DNA of 6,572 nt from Acetobacteraceae bacterium (GCA_019689515.1 JADGHI010000217.1:1-6572); one strand, 5' to 3'; shown: positions 1-6,060, numbered from the stretch's first letter. The notes: generated by a model from the sequence alone, not told the origin. Made by a program: numbers and translations.

Positions 1-1304
1 CCCCAGACCTGCGCGACGAGGCCGGCGGCGCCCAGCAGCAGCGCATAGGCAAGAGGCCAGAAGAACCGCTCCGAGGCACGCAGGGCGCCGGCGAGGGAGA
101 GCGCCCAGCCCGGCGGCTCGAACAGCGTCACCGCCACGCCGCCGACCGTCATGCGGTGGGTAATCGCGAAGCCGAGCATCCCGACCAGAGCCAGCGCCAG
201 CGGCCAATTCCGCCGCAGCACCGGCCGGATGAGCGGCCGCCGCGGCCGGCGCATCCAGGCCGCCACCCCGGCAGCGAGCAGCAGGATGGCGCCAAGGCCG
301 AGATAGCTGCCGCCCGCCTCGATATGGCCAGGCCCCGGCAGGGGCGGGAGCAGCGAGCCCCACTCCGTCGGGTCGAAGGGTGCCAGCAGATCGAGGCCGA
401 GTTCGCCATAGCCCGGCGCATCGAAGCCGCGCCGCAGGGCGAAGAAGCCGGCGACCCAGAGGCCGAAGAGCACCGCCCCGGGCGCCGCCACCGCCTCCGC
501 GGCCAGCCCGGCCGCGCCGCCGCCAGCGCGTTCTCCCTTAGCCACACCCAGCGCCCGGCGCAGCCAGTCCGCGCCCCACATCGCCAGCACCATTGCCAGC
601 AGGTAGGCGTGGATCAGGCTCGTCGCGAGCAGCAGCAGCACCCAGGCACCGCCCTGCCGCACGCCCTGCCCCTTCGGCCGCAGCGCCAGCCAGAGCGCGG
701 CGAGCAACACCCATTGTCCGGCAAGGGCGAGATGCCCACCCATACGGGTCAGCAGCATCGGCAGCAGCACGAAGAGCCCAGCCCCCGCCACCCGCGCCAG
801 CGGATGCGCCGTGACCAGGCCGAGCAGGCGCCAGGCCAGCACCGCCTGCGCGACCCCGCAGCCGAGCAGCCAGAGCCCCCAGTACTGCGGCACCACCACC
901 AACCCGCGCAGCGCCTTCAGCGGGAGGGCCAGCAGCGGGATCACATCCGCGTAGAAGATCGAAGTGCCGAGCTCCAACCCGTAATCCGGGTTTAGACCCG
1001 GCGGCAGCATCCAGGGCGAGCGGACGAAGTAGGTCCAGCCGAGCAGGTACTGCACCGGATCCGGCCCGAGTGGCCCCGCCAGCATCCACCCGACGGACCA
1101 GGGATCAATCACCCCAGGCCCGAACACCAGCAGGATCGGCAGCGCCCCGACCAGTGCCGCAGCCAGCGGCCCGATCCATCGGGCAAGGCCGGGCGACGCG
1201 GACGCGCCAGGAAGGTCCTGCTCCGCCCTGGTGCGCGCCCCGCGGCGGGACGCTCCGTCGGCTTCGACCGGGGGGGAGTCAGAGGAGGACGGTAGTGCCA
1301 CCAC
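1..1304 (-). CDS. DUF6311 multi-pass membrane protein (C-terminus beyond window edge)
   Basis: The frame is open without a stop from the start codon to the left edge, giving 434 visible residues; the C-terminus is missing. After a polar N-terminus of about 43 residues comes a hydrophobic segment (about 44-63) ending in FGPGVIDPW. Then come blocks I associate with DUF6311 proteins: QYLLGWTYFVRSPW (85-98), a GTSIFYADVIPLLALPLK stretch (113-130) and QYWGLWLL (140-147), followed by many further Leu/Ala/Val-rich segments. The molecular function of DUF6311 is unknown; the layout of several membrane helices with polar loops between them loosely resembles GT-C glycosyltransferases, which is only an inference. 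No ATG precedes the first helix. I chose GTG 1304-1302 because GGAGG lies 10 bases upstream; GTG 1349-1347, 8 bases after the stop of the dioxygenase gene, is the alternative. It is probably the last gene seen of a three-gene minus-strand operon. Confidence 0.85.
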   Translation of the reverse strand, partial: MVALPSSSDSPPVEADGASRRGARTRAEQDLPGASASPGLARWIGPLAAALVGALPILLVFGPGVIDPWSVGWMLAGPLGPDPVQYLLGWTYFVRSPWMLPPGLNPDYGLELGTSIFYADVIPLLALPLKALRGLVVVPQYWGLWLLGCGVAQAVLAWRLLGLVTAHPLARVAGAGLFVLLPMLLTRMGGHLALAGQWVLLAALWLALRPKGQGVRQGGAWVLLLLATSLIHAYLLAMVLAMWGADWLRRALGVAKGERAGGGAAGLAAEAVAAPGAVLFGLWVAGFFALRRGFDAPGYGELGLDLLAPFDPTEWGSLLPPLPGPGHIEAGGSYLGLGAILLLAAGVAAWMRRPRRPLIRPVLRRNWPLALALVGMLGFAITHRMTVGGVAVTLFEPPGWALSLAGALRASERFFWPLAYALLLGAAGLVAQVW

Positions 1305-1319
1305 CGTACGGAGCCCTCC
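1284..1319 (-). promoter_or_regulatory. Hairpin over the ribosome binding site and start of the DUF6311 gene
   Basis: On the minus-strand transcript, ACGGTGGT (1307-1300) can pair with ACTACCGT (1296-1289) across a three-base GGC loop: eight pairs, one of them G-U. The GTG GTG start codons lie in this stem and run into the loop. The upstream GGAGG (1319-1315) can in addition pair with CCTCC (1288-1284) directly below the stem, leaving an internal bulge of seven bases. Folded, the Shine-Dalgarno sequence and the start codon would both be hidden, so translation might depend on unfolding, for example by ribosomes arriving from the dioxygenase gene just upstream. The pairing is visible in the sequence; the regulatory role is inferred, and chance pairing in GC-rich DNA is possible. 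Confidence 0.35.
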
Positions 1320-1357
1320 GCCGTCGCCGCCCTCCGATCGTGCTGCCACCGATGGCC

Positions 1358-2446
1358 TCAGCCCGCGCAGGTCATGCCGAGCGCAGCCGCCTGGCGTCGC
1401 TCGAAGGCGCGTCGGTGCTCGTCGTGGTTCTGCCCGCGGATGCCGCCGCGCACCGTCCCCGGCTCGATGGCACGATAGGCGTTGCGCCAGCTCTCCGGCA
1501 GGCGGCGGGAGTCCGGCGGCGCCAGCCACAGGCGGTACAGCAGGCGCTTGCGCTCCGGCTCCTCGAAATCCTGGAACTCGGTGCGCGAATGCAGCGTGAC
1601 GTGGCTGTTGAGGAGCTGCATGTCGCCCGGCTCGAGCCACATGCGGTACATCACCGCGTCCCGGCGCAGAATCTCGTCGAGGAGGTCAATCGCTTCGTGC
1701 TGCGCCGGCGTGAGCGGCGGCACGCCCTCGATGCGCTGCGCCGAGGTCACGCGGTTGCGGTTCCAGCGGCTGAACAGCAGGCCCTCCTCCGTGTCGTAGA
1801 TCGGATTCGGATAGGCCGGCGTCTCGTCCGGCGCCTGCTCGGCCTGGCGGCTGAACCAGAAGGGCTGGTGCAGCAGTGCGCAGAGCTCGGGCCGCTCGGC
1901 GGCCATCAGGTTGCGGGCGGTGACGGAGCTGGAGATCATGCTCATCCCGCCGCTGCGTGCCCGGTTGTAGCAGGCGAGCACGACCACGTCGGCGCCGTCG
2001 GTGTGGAAGTCGAGCTCGGCGTTGGAGGAGTAGCCCCGGCCGGTCGGGCTGCGATAGACCGTGCCGGCGTCCTGCACCTTCGAGATGTAGTGGCTCGCCT
2101 TGCCCTGCGGCCGGGCGACGCCGTGGTGCAGGCCGATCGCCCAGGTCATCAGCTCGAACTCCTCGGGCGTGATGCCCTCGCGCGGCAGGCCACGGACCAG
2201 CGCGATGCCTCTTCCGTCGCGGATCTCGCGGAAAGCAGCCGCGATCGGCGCAGCGGCGGCCCCGAGGTCGAACTCCTCGCGCCGATAGTCGAGCAGGTCG
2301 CGTTCCGGATCGCGCCCCACCCGGCGGACGGCTTCGACGAGGTCGCGCCGCGCGCGGTCGTCCAGCGTGAACACCCAGCGCGCCCGGTCGGCCTCAAGCT
2401 CGGCGGCGGTCCAGGCCGCCGGCGTATCCGCCGCGATCGGCTGCAT
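1358..2446 (-). CDS. TauD/TfdA-family Fe(II)/2-oxoglutarate-dependent dioxygenase
   Basis: A 362-residue cytoplasmic protein with no signal peptide. The iron-binding HxD motif is clear in ELDFHTDGADVVVL (H148, D150). The distal His lies in LNSHVTLHSRTEF (H286 most likely, H282 possible), followed by RKRLLYRLWL, where R305 is the expected ligand of the 2-oxoglutarate carboxylate. These make up the full facial triad plus co-substrate Arg, so an active oxygenase is expected. Family members hydroxylate small carboxylates, sulfonates, carnitine precursors or natural products; the substrate cannot be read from the sequence. The frame stays open upstream to 2746, but that stretch covers the dehydrogenase gene and reads as low-complexity Arg/Ala/Gly. 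ATG 2446-2444 follows a long purine run containing GGAGGGGAG and AGGAGG, and marks the start of sensible protein. It begins 35 bases after the dehydrogenase stop and ends 8 or 53 bases before the DUF6311 start, so it is probably the middle gene of an operon. Confidence 0.9.
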   Translation of the reverse strand: MQPIAADTPAAWTAAELEADRARWVFTLDDRARRDLVEAVRRVGRDPERDLLDYRREEFDLGAAAAPIAAAFREIRDGRGIALVRGLPREGITPEEFELMTWAIGLHHGVARPQGKASHYISKVQDAGTVYRSPTGRGYSSNAELDFHTDGADVVVLACYNRARSGGMSMISSSVTARNLMAAERPELCALLHQPFWFSRQAEQAPDETPAYPNPIYDTEEGLLFSRWNRNRVTSAQRIEGVPPLTPAQHEAIDLLDEILRRDAVMYRMWLEPGDMQLLNSHVTLHSRTEFQDFEEPERKRLLYRLWLAPPDSRRLPESWRNAYRAIEPGTVRGGIRGQNHDEHRRAFERRQAAALGMTCAG

Positions 2447-2481
2447 CCTCCTCTCCCCTCCCCTTCCTTCCCGCGCGGACC

Positions 2482-3639
2482 CTAGTCCGCCGGATCGAGC
2501 CGCAGGATGCGGCCGTTCGCCTCGTCCGTCAGGATGTAGAGGCGACCGTCCGGCCCGACCAGCACGTGCCGCATGCGCGTGAGACCGGCGAGCAGCCGCT
2601 CCTCCCCGGTCACCCGGTCCCCCTGGGTGGTCAGGCGCACGAGCTGCGGCGGGTTCAGCGTGGCGAGGAACAGGCTGCCGCGCCAGCCCGGAAAGGCCGC
2701 CCCGTCGTAGAAGGCAATGCCGGAGGGGCTGACTGAAGGAGTCCAATTATAGACGGGGTCCTCCATGCCGGGCAGCGAGGTGTGCTCGGTGAAGCGGAAG
2801 CCCGAATAAGCCATGCCGAGCGTGACGATCGGCCAGCCGTAATTCGCGCCGCGGCGGATCACGTTCACCTCGTCGCCCCCGCGCGGGCCGAGCTCGGCTT
2901 CCCAGAGTGATCCGGTCCAGGGGTTGAAGGCGAGGCCCTGCGGGTTGCGGTGGCCGTAGGACCAGATCTCCGGCCGGGCGCCGGCGCGGCCGACGAAGGG
3001 ATTGTCCGGCGGGACCGAGCCGTCCCGCGCCAGGCGCAGTACCTTGCCGGCGAGGTCATCGAGCCGCTGCGCGCGCTCGCTCTGCTTGCGCTCGCCGGTG
3101 GAGAGGAACAGGTAGCGCCCGTCCGGCGAGAAGGCGATGCGGCAGCCATATTGCTCCCAGCTCAGCCGCTGCGGCGGCGCCGCATCGAGCACGGTGGCAG
3201 TCCCCTCGAGGCGGGTTCCGTCCGCGGAAAGGCGAGCGCGGCTCAGGCGCGTGAGGTCGCCACCCTCGACCGCAGCACCGTGGCAGAAGAAGACCTCCCG
3301 GGTCCGGGCGAAATCCGGCGCCAGGGCGATGTCGAGCAGACCGCCTTGGCCGCGCGCCGCCACTTCCGGCACGCCGGGGATCGGCGGCGAGACGGTGCCG
3401 TCGGCCGCGACCCGCCGGAGGCGGCCCGGGCGCTCGGTCACCAGCATGTCGCCGCTGCCGTCGGGCAGGAAGACCGCGCCCCAGGGGTGCTCCAACCCGC
3501 GGGCGAAGACGGTCACGCGGAAATTGGCCGCCTGGGACCGCACCGGGGCCTCAGGCAGCGTCTGGGCACAGGAGACGGCAAGACCGGCCGCCAGGGCGAG
3601 CGCCACGCTCATCCGGAGGAGAGAAACCGTCATGGGCAT
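2482..3639 (-). CDS. Exported PQQ-dependent sugar dehydrogenase (Asd/YliI-like), catalytic His replaced by Gln
   Basis: A 385-residue protein of the soluble glucose/aldose sugar dehydrogenase beta-propeller family, which oxidises sugars in the periplasm using PQQ and Ca2+. A hydrophobic leader (about 5-23) ends in LAVSC, so C24 could be a lipid anchor; ordinary signal cleavage is also possible. Family landmarks in order: HPWGAVFLPDG (51-61), RGQGGLLDIALAPDF (96-110), CRIAFSPDG (166-174), SYGHRNPQGLAFNPW (227-241, R231 matching the substrate-near Arg of Acinetobacter sGDH), ELGPRGGDEVN (249-259), NYGWP (266-270), TRMRHVLVGPDG (354-365). Length fits the family. Two positions are odd: Q163 stands where the catalytic His (sGDH His144) is expected, and L250 replaces the usual His/Gln before GP. 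I chose ATG 3639 because AAGGG lies six bases upstream; ATG 3633 and GTG 3663 are alternatives. It is the first gene of the minus-strand operon. Confidence 0.88.
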   Translation of the reverse strand: MPMTVSLLRMSVALALAAGLAVSCAQTLPEAPVRSQAANFRVTVFARGLEHPWGAVFLPDGSGDMLVTERPGRLRRVAADGTVSPPIPGVPEVAARGQGGLLDIALAPDFARTREVFFCHGAAVEGGDLTRLSRARLSADGTRLEGTATVLDAAPPQRLSWEQYGCRIAFSPDGRYLFLSTGERKQSERAQRLDDLAGKVLRLARDGSVPPDNPFVGRAGARPEIWSYGHRNPQGLAFNPWTGSLWEAELGPRGGDEVNVIRRGANYGWPIVTLGMAYSGFRFTEHTSLPGMEDPVYNWTPSVSPSGIAFYDGAAFPGWRGSLFLATLNPPQLVRLTTQGDRVTGEERLLAGLTRMRHVLVGPDGRLYILTDEANGRILRLDPAD

Positions 3640-4148
3640 TCCACACCCTTGATTAAGAGGCACCGCCGGAGCTTCCCCTCGCCCCCCGAGTCCCTTTGGC
3701 GGCCGGGCGGAGCGCGCTGCGCGGATCGCAGAGCCGCCGAGGCTGGCCTGCGATGAAAACCGAGCGCGCGATCAGGCTGGGGCGGAACTCTCGTTAGCGG
3801 CAACCGGGCCGCAATCACAAGTGGAAGGCGCGGAATGAGGCCCGGCCGCCTCCGTGCCCACGGCAGCCGCGGACGTTCCGCCATTCGAAGCCAGAGGACG
3901 AAGGGGCTGCCGAGAGCGCACAAGGCGCCGCAAACCGGCACAATACAACCATTGCGGGCATAACTTTTCCGGCCTCAATCCCTAACGGATACGAAATGTT
4001 GATGCATCGCAAGGCAGGACCGGTTATGATTGCACACGGAAGTCAGGATATTCGCGGGAATGCCCCCGGCCCTGCGCCCGCTTCGGCAGGGTGGGTCGGA
4101 GCACCTCGTCCGGCTCGGCGGCCACTGGCCCCCTGGCCTGGGTTGGTT

Positions 4149-4172
4149 GCGTTCGGCGACGGAGGCGTTCGG
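4149..4172. repeat. Short direct repeat GCGTTCGG, period 16
   Basis: GCGTTCGG occurs at 4149-4156 and again at 4165-4172, 16 bases apart start to start; a partial copy, ATTCGG, follows at 4175-4180. Tandem half-sites with such spacing can be binding sites for transcription factors, but no partner is identified and chance is possible in GC-rich DNA. Confidence 0.3.
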
Positions 4173-4198
4173 TCGATTCGGTTTCGATCGAATTTTTG

Positions 4199-4220
4199 CC
4201 CTGGCATTGAGATTCCAGGG
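4199..4220. repeat. 22-base inverted repeat (CCCTGG / CCAGGG)
   Basis: CCCTGG (4199-4204) and CCAGGG (4215-4220) are perfect inverted arms. Inside them a second pair, AT/AT, also matches around a TGAG core, with one C/T mismatch between the two levels. The dyad sits on the -35 hexamer of the possible promoter described separately, a typical place for a repressor or activator site. No T-run follows directly, so it does not look like a terminator for the plus strand. Confidence 0.45.
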
Positions 4221-4236
4221 TGCGCTTGTCCACAAT
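4207..4236 (+). promoter_or_regulatory. Possible sigma70-like promoter for the downstream membrane protein gene
   Basis: TTGAGA (4207-4212) and CACAAT (4231-4236) are 18 bases apart and match the -35 and -10 consensus at 5 and 4 of 6 positions. They lie in the least GC-rich part of the region. The implied leader to the ATG at 4437 would be about 190 bases, which is long, so another promoter nearer the gene may exist. This is a weak call from the sequence alone. Confidence 0.25.
4226..4234 (+). other. Single DnaA-box-like 9-mer TTGTCCACA
   Basis: TTGTCCACA fits the relaxed DnaA-box consensus TTRTNCACA exactly and is the form preferred in several high-GC bacteria. Only one copy is seen in the window, so this is not an origin. 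It may mark DnaA-dependent transcription control or be chance. It overlaps the possible -10 hexamer. Confidence 0.25.
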
Positions 4237-4255
4237 TTGTGATAATCGCGTTATC
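4231..4255. repeat. Two abutting short palindromes
   Basis: CACAATTTGTG (4231-4241) is a perfect odd palindrome with five-base arms. It shares its last G with GATAA (4241-4245) / TTATC (4251-4255), perfect arms around TCGCG. They begin 10 bases after the CCCTGG/CCAGGG dyad, so three dyads follow one another within 57 bases at the presumed promoter. An operator array is the simplest reading. Confidence 0.4.
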
Positions 4256-4436
4256 GCTTCGTGGTTGATGGAAAACCTCGGCCGTCCTCCCCCGGGGTTC
4301 AGGCAAGGACGATGAGCGCGTTGCGACCTCCCACCGGCCTCTCGGTGCCCGCCGCCGCCGCCTCCGGGTGCGGCTGGGGCGCCATGCGTAGGGCCTGGGG
4401 AGCGTGCCACGGCTGCGGTGCGGCGGCAGGTGCGCC

Positions 4437-5302
4437 ATGGCGATAAGGAACACCCGGCCGGCGCGGGCCTCGACGGAGCAGGAGCCCGTCGCCTACGGCA
4501 CGATGGGCCGTGAAGCCGATACCGGCGCTATAGACGATGTCCGGCACGGCCTGCGGTGGCTGCTGGGCGGTGTGCTCGCCTTCTTCCTCGGTGTCGTGCT
4601 GGGAGAGGTCTGGCCAAGCGCCACCGGGGGCCTGGGCGATGCCAGGCAGCGGACCGCGCATGTTGCGCCGTATGCGCAGCAGCAACCCGTGACGGCCGAG
4701 GTCATTGCAGTCGGCTCCCACCGCCTTGCCGTCCCCAGCCACCTCCTGAGCAGCAGCCAGGTGAGCGCGGCACGTCAATCCCGCGGGGGCTTCGTGACCC
4801 ACCTCGCCTGGGCCGACCCGGAGAACCCGAGTTCTGAGGCCTCCCGGCGCTGCATCGAGGCGCGGCCGCGCTGCCGCGACTCCTTCACCATGGTCATCAG
4901 CACCACCCGCACACCGGCGGAGCGGCAGTGGGCCGATGCGCGCCGCCGCCTGGCGCCGATCGGCGGCGGCGAGGCCTACGGCCTCCGCTTCCACACCGCG
5001 GTGCCGGGCCCGGACGGCCGGGCGGGACCTCGGTCGAATTCAGCGAGCGCACGGCCGACGGCCGGACGATCTATGGCCGCTGCCCGCGCTCGCGCCGGGA
5101 CCTCCAGGACCCGGCAGCCGCGCGCACGACGGCGACGGTGGATCCTAGCGCGAACTGCATGCTGACCTTCGACGCGCGGCCCGGCCTCTCCGTCACGCTG
5201 CTGGTCCGCGGCGAGAGGCTGGCGGACTGGCGGCGCGCGCAGGTCGCCGCCGCCGGCCTGATCGAGAGCTTCGCCGCCGGCGCGGCCGCAAGCCGCGTCT
5301 GA
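4437..5302 (+). pseudogene. Single-pass membrane protein of unknown function, interrupted by a -1 frameshift
   Basis: From ATG 4437 (AGG seven bases upstream) the protein has a polar N-terminus of about 40 residues, one membrane segment (WLLGGVLAFFLGVVLGEVW, 41-59) and then a domain expected in the periplasm, beginning with PVTAEVIAVGSHRLAVPSHL. Sensible sequence continues to GPDGRAG near residue 197 and then turns into Arg/Ala/Ser-rich text that stops at 5165. In the frame one base back it resumes as TSVEFSERTADGRTIYGRCP and ends ESFAAGAAASRV at the TGA 5300-5302. One extra G in the GGG run at 5024-5026 would restore a protein of about 288 residues. The outer domain then has four Cys, in RRCIEARPRCRD, YGRCP and SANCML, which suggests disulfides. 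It vaguely resembles uncharacterised anchored proteins of alphaproteobacteria; I do not recognise a named family. A sequencing error would give an intact gene instead. Confidence 0.65.
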
Positions 5303-5342
5303 GAAACGGCGCACGGCGCCCGACCGACCACCGCTCCATTCG

Positions 5343-5651
5343 TCAGTCGTGCGACGTCGCCTCGCCCTCGATCACGAGTGGCGACGACGGCGACGCCGCC
5401 TCCACCGAGCGGCTCCACAGACGGCGATAGTCGTCCAGCGGCAGCAGCACCGCGAATTCGCGCCCCTGCCGCGTCAGCACGAGCGGACCGCGCGCGACCG
5501 CGTCGAGGATCTGCGGCAGCATCTCCTCCAGCGTCCCCACATCCATGCGCATCAGACCCTCGAGGCCTGCCTCGGGATCGCTCTGCGGCGTGACGGGAAT
5601 CGCCTCATCCCCCATCCTCGGAGGCATCCCGTCGCCGCGTCCTGCTGCCAT
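5343..5651 (-). CDS. Phd/YefM-like antitoxin, apparently without a toxin partner
   Basis: A 102-residue protein. The segment from DVGTLEEMLPQILDAVARGP to LVLTRQGREFAVLLPLDDYRRLW (about 37-79) follows the Phd/YefM pattern: a helix, then a strand giving V-hTRxGRxhAVLhPLxDYxRL. Such proteins bind DNA as dimers, repress their own operon and neutralise a toxin (Doc, RelE/YoeB or similar) through a C-terminal tail. Here the tail is about 23 residues (79-102). The N-terminus carries about 36 extra low-complexity residues compared with typical members, so a later start (ATG 5615) remains possible; I chose ATG 5651-5649 because GGAGG lies nine bases upstream. No toxin gene lies next to it: downstream is the 3' end of the convergent membrane protein gene, 40 bases away, and upstream is an ilvE remnant. 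It may regulate another locus, act on a distant toxin, or be a leftover. Confidence 0.6.
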   Translation of the reverse strand: MAAGRGDGMPPRMGDEAIPVTPQSDPEAGLEGLMRMDVGTLEEMLPQILDAVARGPLVLTRQGREFAVLLPLDDYRRLWSRSVEAASPSSPLVIEGEATSHD

Positions 5652-5706
5652 GCGCCGCTTCCTCCTCGAGCCTGTCCCCTGCCGGCCGGCGCGCACAGCC
5701 CGTATT

Positions 5707-5718
5707 CGCCGCGCGGCG
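5707..5718. repeat. 12-base perfect palindrome upstream of the antitoxin gene
   Basis: CGCCGCGCGGCG reads the same on both strands and lies in the 69-base gap between the ilvE remnant and the antitoxin start. Phd/YefM proteins repress their own promoters by binding palindromes, so it could be an operator. GC-rich palindromes of this kind also arise easily by chance at this composition. Confidence 0.2.
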
Positions 5719-5720
5719 GC

Positions 5721-6060
5721 TCAGGTGACCGGCCTGCGCCACTCCACATGCGCGTCGGTCGTCCCACGCACGGACGCTTCGTAGGCGGCCTGCAGGCGCC
5801 TGGTGATCGCGCCCGGCTTGCCGTCCGTGACCAGCAGCTGGTCCACCGCGACCACGGGCTACAGTTCCTGCCCGGTGCCGCAGATGAACGCCTCCTCCGC
5901 GACATAGATCTCGGTACGGTCCACCGGTCGCTCCTCCACCGGCAGGCCCATCTCGCCGTCCAGCACGAGCACCGTGTCGTGCGTCACGCTCTCCAGGACG
6001 TCGCTCCAGCGTGACGGCGCGACGCGCCACCCGTCGCGCACCAGGAACAGACCGGCCGCC
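5721..6060 (-). pseudogene. ilvE: Remnant of a branched-chain aminotransferase gene (IlvE type), 5'-truncated with an in-frame amber codon
   Basis: The minus-strand frame starting just past the ppx stop reads GLFLVRDGWRVAPSRW, then DVLESVTHDTVLVLDGEMGL, VEERPVDRTEIYVAEEAF and ICGTGQEL, the typical C-terminal third of IlvE-like fold-type IV PLP aminotransferases. A TAG at 5861-5859 interrupts it, but the same frame goes on as PVVAVDQLLVTDGKPGAITR, an AYEASVRG block and EWRRPVT before TGA 5723-5721, again matching the family's C-terminus. About the first two thirds of a normal protein, including the PLP-binding Lys region, is absent; the sequence before GLF in this frame is the out-of-frame end of ppx. 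Two independent lesions (truncation and stop) make this a true remnant rather than a sequencing slip. It cannot transaminate. Confidence 0.85.

Larger units (their letters stand above)
3640..4436. other. Divergent intergenic region without a convincing gene
   Basis: About 800 bases separate the minus-strand operon from the plus-strand membrane protein gene. Parts are strikingly less GC-rich than the flanking genes: by hand count 48% GC in 3961-4020 and 46% in 4181-4260. No open frame here gives a recognisable protein, and the short frames lack good ribosome binding sites. It should hold the promoters of both flanking units. I see no convincing minus-strand promoter for the dehydrogenase operon. 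The span 4149-4255 is dense in short direct and inverted repeats. A hairpin-capable pair CCCTGC (4070-4075) / GCAGGG (4086-4091) is also present. A small RNA cannot be excluded. Confidence 0.6.

Noticed and set aside
156..995. Long plus-strand open frame of 279 codons
   Set aside because: It is the antisense shadow of the DUF6311 gene; its protein is Arg/Gln/His/Pro-rich with no fold-like pattern, as expected from high-GC coding DNA.
1070..2485. Plus-strand open frame of 471 codons
   Set aside because: Antisense to the dioxygenase gene, whose minus-strand frame carries complete catalytic motifs; the plus product is low-complexity.
2447..2746. 100-residue N-terminal extension of the dioxygenase
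   Set aside because: It overlaps the dehydrogenase gene in another frame and is Arg/Ala/Gly-rich; ATG 2446 has a good purine-rich upstream region.
4151..4170. Possible LexA-type GTTC repeats (alphaproteobacterial SOS box)
   Set aside because: The two GTTC copies are 12 bases apart rather than the required 7.
4176..4197. ATTCG/CGAAT hairpin followed by TTTTT, as a terminator
   Set aside because: The stem is only five AT-containing pairs with an eight-base loop and no plus-strand gene ends upstream of it.
3996..4268. 90-codon plus-strand frame in the intergenic region
   Set aside because: No convincing ribosome binding site, no recognisable pattern, and it runs through the repeat cluster.
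4312..4446. Small plus-strand frame of 44 codons from ATG 4312, overlapping the membrane protein start
   Set aside because: Only a weak AAGGA two bases before the ATG and a low-complexity Ala/Gly product; upstream-ORF function cannot be supported.
4299..4994. Minus-strand open frame of 231 codons
   Set aside because: Antisense to the membrane protein gene, whose plus frame has a clear membrane segment and coherent sequence.
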